Below, in pieces: positions 1 through 6,716 of a stretch of 7,693 nucleotides of DNA. Source of the stretch: Desulfotignum sp. (GTDB lineage Bacteria > Desulfobacterota > Desulfobacteria > Desulfobacterales > Desulfobacteraceae). Positions within the stretch are counted from its first letter, which is position 1. Each line of letters opens with the position of its first letter. Under the pieces are notes generated by a model. The model worked only from the letters and a program-made list of their open reading frames with translations, was not told the origin of the DNA and did no database searches. The stretch covers positions 1 through 7,693 of the forward strand of contig JAIPDY010000155.1 in assembly GCA_021737445.1 (NCBI GenBank). Reading direction: 5' to 3'. A program made the translations under genes and the position numbers.

Positions 1-87
1 AGAAGTTTGGACAACTCATTCAGAGAACTGTTTTGGAAGACCCGGTAAAGGCGCGAAAAATACTCGTAAAAGCCTGCCGCATTCAGC
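1..87. other. Unassigned segment upstream of the truncated FAD/Fe-S gene
   Basis: This stretch should encode the part of the FAD-binding domain just before the SGGKTAV segment of the following gene, but it does not. In the frame of that gene there are stops at 46 (TAA) and 67 (TAA). The other two plus frames are open but show none of the expected GG-N-GG motif of PCMH-type FAD domains. One plus frame (from position 3) reads FGQLIQRTVLEDPVKARKIL and continues through the junction to a stop at 141. A minus frame is also open. I recognise no protein in any frame. The segment may be the end of an inserted element or DNA brought in by a deletion. The short inverted repeat GCAGT (86-90) / ACTGC (100-104) lies at the junction but is too short to call a transposon end. 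Confidence 0.5.
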
Positions 88-105
88 AGTGGGGGCAAAA
101 CTGCC

Positions 106-2844
106 GTGCTTTTTGGAACAGCCTTGGACAATGTGTTGTCCTATAACATTGTCATGGCAGATGGGTGCAGTTATACAGTTACTCGCAAACATCACCCGGG
201 CAGAAAAATTTTTTATTCAGACCTGGTCACGTTTCTGGTAACAGACCATACAGGCCGCAAAATAAAAACCATTGACCTGACCGGTGAAGATATCCGCAAA
301 AAAGGCCTGGGAAAGGATGTTACCAACAAGTGCCTTAACGGGCTGCCAGGTATCCAGAAAGAGGGGTGTGACGGCATCATCACCTCGGCAAGGTTTATTT
401 TGTATCCGCAGTTTTCATTCAAAAAAACCGGGTGTATCGAGTTTTTCGGCAATGACATGACCGAGGCAGGCCAGGTCATCACTGCCATATCAAAGGCATT
501 TGCCAATAGTGACCCCGCCATCATGGCGCTGGAACATTTTGATGAAGCCTATATCAGGGCGATCCGCTATAAAACCAAGCAGGCACTGGGAAACCGGCTC
601 AAAGCAGTGCTGCTGGTGGACATGGTGTCCAATGACCAGGCAACCCTGGATCAGGGCGTAGCAACCCTGGAAACCATTCTGGCATCTTTTGACAGAACCG
701 GAATGACCATTGCCCGGACCGAAAGCCAAGCACAGCGCTTCTGGGAGGACCGCAAGCGCCTGGGCGCTATTGCAGCCCATACCAATGCGTTTAAACTCAA
801 TGAAGACATTGTACTGCCCCTGGATTCTCTGGCAGACTTTGTCCGGTTTGTGGACCAGGTCAACCTGGAGGAAAAGGCGTTTAATCAGGCACAAATTATT
901 GACAATATGACAGCCTACCTGGACCGGGCAATCCCCCTGGCTGATCCCCAGTGGCTGAAAAAAAAAGTGGGGCAGGCCAAGGATCTGGCATGGGCCACCA
1001 GAAAAAAACTGGCCATCGCCTCCAGGGATGCCCTGGAAGCCGGGATCCACGCCAAAAACTTTTATGCCAGGGTGAAAGAAAGCCTGCGGGGGTATACCCT
1101 TATTCTGGAAAATCTGGAAAAGATCCATCACACAACGCAGTCCCGCCTGATTGTCATTGCCACCCACATGCATGCCGGAGACGGCAATGTGCACGTGAAT
1201 ATTCCGGTGCTGTCCAATGACCGGGAGATGATGAAACGGGCCGCCGTTACAGCGGACAGGGTCATGAAAAAAGCTGTGGCCCTCAACGGGGTGGTATCGG
1301 GCGAACACGGCATCGGGATCACCAAGTTCAAGCACCTGGATCCGGCGTCTGTCCAGGCGCCTGAACAATACCGGGACCAGGTGGATCCGGGGCGGGTGAT
1401 GAATCCGGGCAAGCTTTCTGAACCGGACATCATCCACAGGGTTTTTACCCCTTCTTTCAACCTGCTGAAGCTGGAGGCAAGGATATTGAAGCACGGGTCC
1501 CTGTCCCACCTGGCTCTGAACATTGCCAATTGTGTGCGCTGCGGCAAATGCAAACCTTTGTGCCCGGTTTTTTTTCCGGACAGAAATCTGTTTTTTCATC
1601 CCAGAAACAAAAACCTGGCATTGGGATCCCTGATCGAGGCCATGCTCTATATCACCCAGCGGACCCAGTCCACCGGGTTCCAGATTTTAAAAAACCTGGA
1701 ACAGATTGCAGACCATTGCACCATCTGTCACCGGTGCCTGGACAAATGTCCGGTGAATATTGATTCAGGCAACATCTCCATTGATGCGCGAACAATTCTT
1801 AAAACCATGGATTTTAAACACACCCCCCTGTCCACCCGCACCACTCTGGCCTATCTGGCTGAAAAGCGCCCCCTGGCCAACCGCCTGGCCCGGCCCTGGC
1901 TGCTGGAGGCAGGGCCGGTTTTACAGCGAACCTGCGCAACACTTTTGTCACCTCTTACTGAAACAAAATTCTTTGCCCAAACCCGAAGCATGCAGCTGGT
2001 GCGCACCAGAATGCCCCGGCCGGATGCCGCAACCCTGCGGGCTGTGGTGCCCCTGACCCAGAAAAATCAGACCCTGGTGCTGGAACCGCCTGCGCCGGCT
2101 GTGTCCACGGTGTTTTATTTTCCCGGATGCGGCAGTGAGCGTATTTTTTCGCGTATCTCCAGGGCCTCACTTTTTCTTTTGCTGTCCCAGAACCACCGGG
2201 TGATACTGCCCCCGCCGTTTCTTTGCTGCGGATACCCGTTCAGGGTCAATGCAAGGACCCGGAAATATCAGGAGCTGGTGCTCAAAAACATCATTATTTT
2301 AAACCAGATCCGGGAGATGTTCCATGACCTGGTTTTTGATACAGTTCTGGTGTCGTGCGGCACATGCATGGAATCGCTGGTCCAGATGGATGTGGCCCAG
2401 ATTTTTGACAGTCCGGTTGAAGATATCAGCCGATATGTACTCAATCACCGGGAAAATCCATTGATTCCTGATTCGTCTTGTTTTTACCATGCCCCATGTC
2501 ACGATTCCTTGAAAGATGGGGGTGAGGCACTGCTCAAAACCCTTGGCATTGAGGTCACCCTGCTGCCTTTCTGCTGTTCTGAGGCAGGCACCATGGCCCT
2601 TTCAAGGCCGGATATCACCCACAACATGCTGGTGCGCAAACAATGGGCACTGAACGCCTTGAAAAAAGAGAACAAAAAAAAAATTCTCACCAACTGCCCA
2701 TCCTGCCTTCAGGGCCTGGGAAGACTTCGGGATGTGACCCCTGTCCATTTGGCAGAGGAACTGGCAACGCTTTTTGCAGGCAGCCAGTGGCGGCAGAAAC
2801 CGCTCAAGGATCTGACAGATTCCTTTGAAACCGTGACCTTCTGA
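106..2844 (+). CDS. FAD-linked oxidase / iron-sulfur / CCG-domain fusion dehydrogenase, N-terminally truncated (possible pseudogene)
   Basis: Family role: oxidation of a 2-hydroxyacid (D-lactate or glycolate type) on FAD, with electrons passed through iron-sulfur clusters to a membrane or soluble acceptor. Residues 1 to about 110 are only the second half of the PCMH FAD-binding domain (LFGTALDNV, ADG). Residues about 130-445 are the FAD-oxidase C-terminal domain, with HMHAGDGNVHVN at 354-365, SGEHGIG at 398-404 and MNPGKL near its end. Two CX2CX2CX3CP motifs follow: C476/479/482/486 and C538/541/544/548. Next come two CCG domains: C675, CCG 707-709, C751/C754; then C798, CCS 823-825, C864/C867. 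The architecture matches large FAD/FMN oxidoreductases (some with an N-terminal DUF3683) of well over 1,000 residues. The pyrophosphate-binding loop and upstream half of the FAD domain are absent, and stops at 46 and 67 block extension. GTG at 106 is the first in-frame start after them, not a natural family start. The 912 codons are uninterrupted, so the break is recent or the product is still used. rsmE follows after 2 bp. Confidence 0.85.
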   Translation: MLFGTALDNVLSYNIVMADGCSYTVTRKHHPGRKIFYSDLVTFLVTDHTGRKIKTIDLTGEDIRKKGLGKDVTNKCLNGLPGIQKEGCDGIITSARFILYPQFSFKKTGCIEFFGNDMTEAGQVITAISKAFANSDPAIMALEHFDEAYIRAIRYKTKQALGNRLKAVLLVDMVSNDQATLDQGVATLETILASFDRTGMTIARTESQAQRFWEDRKRLGAIAAHTNAFKLNEDIVLPLDSLADFVRFVDQVNLEEKAFNQAQIIDNMTAYLDRAIPLADPQWLKKKVGQAKDLAWATRKKLAIASRDALEAGIHAKNFYARVKESLRGYTLILENLEKIHHTTQSRLIVIATHMHAGDGNVHVNIPVLSNDREMMKRAAVTADRVMKKAVALNGVVSGEHGIGITKFKHLDPASVQAPEQYRDQVDPGRVMNPGKLSEPDIIHRVFTPSFNLLKLEARILKHGSLSHLALNIANCVRCGKCKPLCPVFFPDRNLFFHPRNKNLALGSLIEAMLYITQRTQSTGFQILKNLEQIADHCTICHRCLDKCPVNIDSGNISIDARTILKTMDFKHTPLSTRTTLAYLAEKRPLANRLARPWLLEAGPVLQRTCATLLSPLTETKFFAQTRSMQLVRTRMPRPDAATLRAVVPLTQKNQTLVLEPPAPAVSTVFYFPGCGSERIFSRISRASLFLLLSQNHRVILPPPFLCCGYPFRVNARTRKYQELVLKNIIILNQIREMFHDLVFDTVLVSCGTCMESLVQMDVAQIFDSPVEDISRYVLNHRENPLIPDSSCFYHAPCHDSLKDGGEALLKTLGIEVTLLPFCCSEAGTMALSRPDITHNMLVRKQWALNALKKENKKKILTNCPSCLQGLGRLRDVTPVHLAEELATLFAGSQWRQKPLKDLTDSFETVTF

Positions 2845-2846
2845 CC

Positions 2847-3557
2847 ATGAACCTGATCCTGCTCAAACCAGATGATTTCACAGATTCAGACCGGGTCTGT
2901 CTCACGGGCCGGCACTATGATCATATCAAACATGTACTCCGGGCCGGGCCGGGTGACCCGGTGGCCTGTGGTGTGTTGGACGGAAACATGGGATCCGGTA
3001 TCATTGCCAGCATGGATGCGGCAAGGGTGACCATGACGGTCACCCTGAATCAGGAACCGCCGCCGCCATTGCCGCTGCATCTGGTTCTGGGCCTTCCCCG
3101 GCCCAAAATGCTCAAGCGCATCATCCAGAACGTCACCACCCTGGGGGTGAAACAGATTTATCTGGTAAACTCCTGGCGGGTGGAAAAAAGTTTCTGGCAC
3201 AGTCCGGTGCTGACCGATGAAAAACTGGAGAATTATAAAATCCTGGGCCTGGAACAGGCAAAAGATACCCGGATGCCGGTGATCCATAAAAAGCGGTTTT
3301 TCAGCCGGTTCGTGAAAAATGAACTGCCGGATCTGGCAAAAAATACCCGGTGTATCACTGCCCATCCCAAAGCAGACCGGATCTGCCCCGCCCGGATGAA
3401 TCAGCCGCTCACCCTGGCGGTGGGTCCGGAAGGGGGGTGGATTGATCGGGAAGTAAAAACCCTGGCAGATATGGGATTTGTCACATACAGCACAGGACCC
3501 AGAATTTTAACGGTGGAAACAGCGGTGACCTGCCTGATATCCCGCTTGTTTTCCTGA
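2847..3557 (+). CDS. rsmE: 16S rRNA (uracil-1498-N3)-methyltransferase RsmE
   Basis: RsmE transfers a methyl group from S-adenosylmethionine to N3 of U1498 in helix 44 of 16S rRNA, acting on the assembled 30S subunit. The 236-residue length is normal. Residues about 1-75 form the PUA-like RNA-binding domain, with the family's GRHYDHIKHVLR segment. Residues about 76-236 form the SPOUT (trefoil-knot) methyltransferase domain: LVLGLPRPKMLKRIIQNVTTLGV, then GPEGGW at 193-198, and the knot motif TGPRILTVETA at 216-226. The family usually reads LG-RILR-ETA, so Thr222 replaces the second arginine; R219, E224, T225 and A226 are kept. The ATG at 2847 begins MNLILL, which fits the family start, though no strong ribosome site precedes it. 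With only 2 bp after the upstream stop, translational coupling is likely. A link to oxidoreductase function is not implied. Confidence 0.93.
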   Translation: MNLILLKPDDFTDSDRVCLTGRHYDHIKHVLRAGPGDPVACGVLDGNMGSGIIASMDAARVTMTVTLNQEPPPPLPLHLVLGLPRPKMLKRIIQNVTTLGVKQIYLVNSWRVEKSFWHSPVLTDEKLENYKILGLEQAKDTRMPVIHKKRFFSRFVKNELPDLAKNTRCITAHPKADRICPARMNQPLTLAVGPEGGWIDREVKTLADMGFVTYSTGPRILTVETAVTCLISRLFS

Positions 3558-3578
3558 ACTGTTCACAAAAAAACAAAA

Positions 3579-3758
3579 ATGAGCACCCACATGGATAATA
3601 AAACCAAAAAACAGCGGCAGGAGGCATTTGACAGCCTGCCCCAGCATATCAAAGAAAAATTGACCCCTGAAGAAAAACAGTTGTTTTTATTCTCAGAAGA
3701 ATGGCCGGACACGCTTTTTGAAAAAATGGATGAATTTCTGATCAAAAACAGGGAATGA
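3579..3758 (+). CDS. Small hypothetical protein, 59 aa, charged and helical
   Basis: ATG at 3579 opens a 59-codon frame ending TGA at 3756-3758, 21 bp after rsmE and on the same strand. The product begins MSTHMDNKTKKQRQ and ends MDEFLIKNRE. It is rich in Lys and Glu and has no membrane segment, signal peptide or cysteine. The pattern LPQHIKEKLTPEEKQLFLF, then EEWPDTLFEKMDEFL, looks like two or three amphipathic helices, which argues for a real small soluble protein. No clear Shine-Dalgarno site precedes ATG 3579 or the in-frame ATG at 3591, so translation may rely on coupling to rsmE. I do not recognise a family and assign no function. A minus-strand frame over the same DNA has no comparable pattern and is treated as a shadow. 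Confidence 0.6.
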   Translation: MSTHMDNKTKKQRQEAFDSLPQHIKEKLTPEEKQLFLFSEEWPDTLFEKMDEFLIKNRE

Positions 3759-3796
3759 TAAACCAGGACCGGTGACCTTCAGCAGGGTGTCGTGGA

Positions 3797-5617
3797 TTAT
3801 TTTTGGGCATCTGATTTTTTCTGTTCCAATATCTGCCAGCGGGTATAAAGGCTCTGCACATTTTGTTGGGCCTGCTCCAGGTCCCGGCAGAATCCGGCCA
3901 GCACCCGGGGCTGTGCCATGATTTCAGGATTCTGGATCTTTGCGTTCAGGTGAGCGACGGTCTGTTCTGCTGCCAGAATGGTCTCTTCCATATGTTCGAG
4001 CTCAAACCTGTCTTTAAAGGAAAAAAGGATGCTGGATTTAGGGGAAGGGGAGGCGGGTCCGGCAAAGGAGACGGTTTGTTTTTTCGCAGGGGGCTTGTGC
4101 CGGGTTCCGGCTTTCAGGATCTGGTTGAAATCTTTGTAAAATGCAGGGGTTGAATCCGGATCCAGAAAAAGCATCCGATGACAGACCCGGTCCATGAGAT
4201 ACCGGTCATGGGAAACAATGACCACAGCACCGGCAAACTCTTTGATGCGCTGCTCCAGCACTTCCAGAGACAAGATATCCAGATCATTGGTGGGCTCATC
4301 CAGCAGCAGGACATCCGCTGGCTGCAGCATCAGGTTGGCCAGAACAATCCTGGCTTTTTCTCCGCCGGACAGCCGCCTGACCGGCATATCCAGCTGGTCG
4401 GGCATGAACAGAAACCGTTTGGCCCAGGTGACCACATGCACACTTTTGCCCTGATAGTTGACTGAATCACCTCCGGCTGGATTCAGGGCATCCCGCAGCA
4501 GGCTGTCAGGATCCAGTTGCGCCCTGTTCTGGTCAAAAACGGCAATTTTCAACCCCTCTGCCCATTTGACCGTGCCCCTGTCCGGAGCTGTTTTCTTTTC
4601 AAGCAGAAACAAAAAAGTGGATTTGCCAGAACCGTTTACTCCCACCACCCCTAAGCAGGATCCTGGCCCCAGTTCAAAAGTGATGCCTGAAAAAAGGCAA
4701 TTGCTGCCAAATCCTTTGGCCAGGTTGTGCACCTGGAGCAGCTTTCTGGTCTGGCGGCCGGTGCCGGTAAAATCGATATCCACCCGTTCTGTGTGCCGGT
4801 TTCTTTCCTTTAACGCTTCTAAGGCCTGGCGCAGTTTTTCTGCCTGGTCAATGCGGAATTTGGCTTTGGTGGACCGGGCCTTGGCCCCCTGCCTGAGCCA
4901 TTCATCTTCCCGCCGCATTTTACTGGCCAAAGAGGCCTGCTGCTTTTCCTGTGCCCTTAAAAATTTTGTCCGTTCCTGTTCAAAAATCTGGTATCCTCCT
5001 TGTACCTTAAAATATCCTTTGGCATAATATTTTCCGATTTCCATGATTTCGGTACAGACATTTTCCAGAAATGCCCGGTCATGGCTCACCACAATAAAGG
5101 AAAATGCAGCGGATGAGAGCAGCTGTTCCAGCCACAAAATTCCATTGATATCCAGGTGGTTGGTGGGTTCGTCCAAAAGCAGCAGATCCGGGCCCATGCA
5201 CAAAGACCGGGTAATGGCCAGCCGCTTTTTCCATCCGCCGGACAGGTGTTTCACCTGCGTTTGCGTATCTGCAAACCCGCCCTTTCCCAGGGCTTGATTC
5301 ACCCGGCGATGGCGCTCTTTTTCATCCATGGGAAGGGCGGTCAGGCTCTGGTATAACGTCTCTTCCACGGTCTGGTCCTGAGCCAGCAGATCCTCCTGGG
5401 CAAGATAGACAATGCGGCAGCCTTTTTGAACAAGTACTTTGCCGGTATCAGGCAGGGTATCTTTTGCAATGATTTTGAGCAGGGTGGATTTGCCGCTGCC
5501 GTTACTGCCGACAAGGCCTAAGTGTTCTCCGGCTTTGAAATCAAAGTTGAGATCTGAAAAAAGGGTGTCATCACCATAGGCTTTGGACAGATCAGAAAGA
5601 GTAAACATAACAGACAT
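3797..5617 (-). CDS. uup: ABC-F family ATPase, Uup type
   Basis: A soluble protein with two ATP-binding cassettes and no membrane domain. Numbered from the ATG at 5617 (606 aa): Walker A GSNGSGKST at 37-45, signature LSGGW at 125-129, Walker B LLLLDEPTNHLD at about 145-156, switch SHD near 178. A linker follows at about 210-285 with the Uup-like REDEWLRQGAKARSTKAK segment. The second cassette has GVNGSGKST at about 326-334, LSGGEK at 416-421, LLLDEPTNDLD at about 437-447 and SHD near 469. The C-terminal ~70 residues form a charged coiled coil, as in Uup, where this part binds DNA. Family knowledge: ABC-F proteins act on the ribosomal E site; Uup is also tied to branched DNA and transposon excision. 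The frame can open at GTG 5632, one base into the upstream stop. ATG 5617 is preferred because AGG (5625-5627) lies 7 nt upstream. It is probably co-transcribed with the membrane-protein gene. A resistance-type ABC-F is less likely. Confidence 0.9.
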   Translation of the reverse strand: MSVMFTLSDLSKAYGDDTLFSDLNFDFKAGEHLGLVGSNGSGKSTLLKIIAKDTLPDTGKVLVQKGCRIVYLAQEDLLAQDQTVEETLYQSLTALPMDEKERHRRVNQALGKGGFADTQTQVKHLSGGWKKRLAITRSLCMGPDLLLLDEPTNHLDINGILWLEQLLSSAAFSFIVVSHDRAFLENVCTEIMEIGKYYAKGYFKVQGGYQIFEQERTKFLRAQEKQQASLASKMRREDEWLRQGAKARSTKAKFRIDQAEKLRQALEALKERNRHTERVDIDFTGTGRQTRKLLQVHNLAKGFGSNCLFSGITFELGPGSCLGVVGVNGSGKSTFLFLLEKKTAPDRGTVKWAEGLKIAVFDQNRAQLDPDSLLRDALNPAGGDSVNYQGKSVHVVTWAKRFLFMPDQLDMPVRRLSGGEKARIVLANLMLQPADVLLLDEPTNDLDILSLEVLEQRIKEFAGAVVIVSHDRYLMDRVCHRMLFLDPDSTPAFYKDFNQILKAGTRHKPPAKKQTVSFAGPASPSPKSSILFSFKDRFELEHMEETILAAEQTVAHLNAKIQNPEIMAQPRVLAGFCRDLEQAQQNVQSLYTRWQILEQKKSDAQK

Positions 5618-5631
5618 AAAAAAACCTGACA

Positions 5632-5859
5632 CTATTGGTGGTTGCGGACCCGCCGAAATACCCGGATCATCTTGATCAGAAACGTAATTACCAGGGCTGT
5701 GCTGATCAGCAGAATAAAACTGGCAGCAAAAAAGGTCATGATAAAAGAGAACGGGTCCCCAAGACCATAGGCGGCAATGAGAAGGTCAATGCCGAACAAA
5801 AAGAAAAAAAACGATACCAGTATCAAAAGTATCTGAAAAATCCACCAGGTATATTTCAT
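5632..5859 (-). CDS. Small two-helix inner-membrane protein, unknown function
   Basis: A 75-residue product beginning MKYTWWIFQILLILVSFFFF. It has two hydrophobic segments, about residues 5-29 and 37-63, separated by a short polar turn (AYGLGDPFS), and a basic tail, KMIRVFRRVRNHQ. By the positive-inside rule the C-terminus should be cytoplasmic, giving a hairpin with both ends inside. There are no cysteines, histidine clusters or other catalytic signs. No good ribosome site lies directly before the ATG; an AAGGA sits about 20 nt upstream, too far to be normal, and no earlier in-frame start exists before a TAA. Its stop TAG shares its last base with a possible GTG start of the uup frame, so the two genes are very likely co-transcribed. 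I do not recognise a family. Confidence 0.68.
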   Translation of the reverse strand: MKYTWWIFQILLILVSFFFFLFGIDLLIAAYGLGDPFSFIMTFFAASFILLISTALVITFLIKMIRVFRRVRNHQ

Positions 5860-5932
5860 ATAAACTGAAAACGCGTGTCCTTAAAATAAAAAAAATTGAG
5901 CCCAAGCTTACCGGTTGCGGCAAAAAAAATCA

Positions 5933-5946
5933 AATCAATATTGATT
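5933..5946. repeat. Perfect 14-bp palindrome AATCAATATTGATT, operator candidate
   Basis: The sequence equals its own reverse complement over all 14 bases and its right half is the -35 box of the predicted two-component promoter. A repressor dimer bound here would block RNA polymerase. It lies between divergent genes, so it could affect both directions. It is directly preceded by, and overlaps, a tandem ATCAA ATCAA (5929-5938). OmpR/PhoB-type regulators usually bind direct repeats rather than perfect palindromes, so autoregulation by the neighbouring regulator is not the obvious reading. Chance in AT-rich DNA remains possible. Confidence 0.45.
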
Positions 5947-5968
5947 ATTCACAAAGGGATCATATAAT
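5941..5968 (+). promoter_or_regulatory. Predicted sigma70-type promoter of the two-component genes
   Basis: TTGATT at 5941-5946 (four of six bases of the -35 consensus) is separated by 16 bp from a perfect TATAAT at 5963-5968. Transcription would begin at about 5975, leaving an untranslated leader of some 60 nt before the response regulator ATG at 6036. The rest of the gap at 5860-6035 is AT-rich and holds no further gene that I can see. Only weak -10/-35 matches are visible on the minus strand for the membrane-protein/uup unit, so I do not annotate a promoter for it. Confidence 0.65.
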
Positions 5969-6020
5969 AGTAACGCAAGATAAAATTTCAAAACCCCCTG
6001 AAATGCCAGGTCATAATCAT

Positions 6021-6025
6021 GGGAG
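6021..6025 (+). promoter_or_regulatory. Ribosome binding site fixing the response regulator start at 6036
   Basis: GGGAG at 6021-6025 stands 10 nt before ATG 6036, which begins MKVLLVEDD, the normal start of the receiver domain. The earlier in-frame ATG at 6003 would add 11 residues (MPGHNHGRTAF) with no family counterpart and no purine-rich site upstream, so 6036 is chosen. Confidence 0.6.
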
Positions 6026-6035
6026 AACAGCGTTC

Positions 6036-6716
6036 ATGAAAGTTTTACTGGTGGAAGATGATGAGAAAATCACCCGGTTTGTTGAAAAAGGACTTACGTC
6101 TGCCGGATTTGCCGTGGACACGGCAGCTACCGGAACCCAGGGGTTTGAAAAAGCTTTTGACACCCCATATGACACATTGATCATCGACATCATGCTGCCG
6201 GAACTGGATGGGTTCTCTTTGATTCGTAAAATCAGGGCCCATGAAAACAATACCCCTGTCATCGTTCTAAGCGCCAGGGGCCGGGTGGATGACCGCATAA
6301 AAGGGCTGGAGGCAGGGGCAGATGATTATCTGACCAAACCGTTTGCCTTTTCCGAGCTGCTGGCCAGAATCCAGGCCCTGATCCGGCGGGCAGGCAATGT
6401 GACCGATCCTGTGATTCTCACCTGCAAGGACCTGAGTCTGGATATTGTGAAACGCCGGGTCAAACGGGGGAAAGACCTTATTGATCTGCAGCCTCTGGAA
6501 TTTTCCCTGCTGGAATACCTGCTGCGGAATCAGGACCGGGTGGTGTCCAAAACCATGATCATGGAGCATGTCTGGCATTATAATTTCGACCCCATGACCA
6601 ATGTGGTGGAAGCCAGAATCTGCAGACTGCGGGACAAGATTGATAAAGACTATCCCGTGAAGCTGATCCATACAGTGCGGGGGGCAGGGTATGTGTTAAG
6701 GAACACGGATGCCTGA
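6036..6716 (+). CDS. OmpR/PhoB-family response regulator transcription factor
   Basis: DNA-binding output protein of a two-component system, 226 aa. Residues 1-118 are a complete receiver domain: acidic pair D8/D9, phosphoacceptor D51 in LIIDIMLPELDG, S79 as the switch Ser/Thr, and K101-P102. Residues about 126-223 are a winged-helix Trans_reg_C domain (LQPLEFSLLEYLL, then the recognition-helix region TNVVEARICRLRDKID at 188-203, and HTVRGAGYVL at the wing). The stretch RVVSKTMIMEHVWHYNFDP resembles the CusR/CopR-like metal-response branch, but this is a similarity from memory and does not prove a metal signal. All residues needed for phosphorylation are present. The last 8 bp overlap the kinase start, so the two are one operon, driven by the promoter at 5941-5968. 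No specific gene symbol is justified. Confidence 0.93.
   Translation: MKVLLVEDDEKITRFVEKGLTSAGFAVDTAATGTQGFEKAFDTPYDTLIIDIMLPELDGFSLIRKIRAHENNTPVIVLSARGRVDDRIKGLEAGADDYLTKPFAFSELLARIQALIRRAGNVTDPVILTCKDLSLDIVKRRVKRGKDLIDLQPLEFSLLEYLLRNQDRVVSKTMIMEHVWHYNFDPMTNVVEARICRLRDKIDKDYPVKLIHTVRGAGYVLRNTDA
6698..6702 (+). promoter_or_regulatory. Ribosome binding site of the histidine kinase gene
   Basis: AAGGA at 6698-6702 lies within the end of the response regulator gene, 6 nt before the kinase ATG at 6709. It supports that start and an 8-bp stop/start overlap (ATGCCTGA), typical of translational coupling that keeps sensor and regulator in proportion. Confidence 0.65.

Noticed and set aside
86..104. 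Inverted repeat GCAGT/ACTGC as a transposon end or recombination site
   Set aside because: Five-base arms are expected by chance; no longer terminal repeat or target duplication is visible within the window.
490..1599. Long minus-strand open frame of 369 codons opposite the FAD/Fe-S gene
   Set aside because: It is antisense to clear FAD-oxidase and Fe-S motifs on the plus strand; its translation is rich in Gln, His and Gly with no domain pattern. It arises from the codon use of the real gene.
3759..3796. Possible bidirectional terminator between the two convergent units
   Set aside because: The only pairing visible (around GACCTTCAGCAGGGTGTC) is short and imperfect and has no proper T-tract at its foot on either strand, so I do not call a terminator.
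4458..5027. Plus-strand frame of 189 codons opposite uup
   Set aside because: The minus strand encodes Walker and signature motifs of an ABC-F protein here; the plus frame shows Ser/Arg/Pro-rich shadow composition.
6003..6035. Upstream ATG start for the response regulator
   Set aside because: It adds residues with no family match and lacks a ribosome site, while ATG 6036 has GGGAG upstream and begins with the typical MKVLLVEDD.
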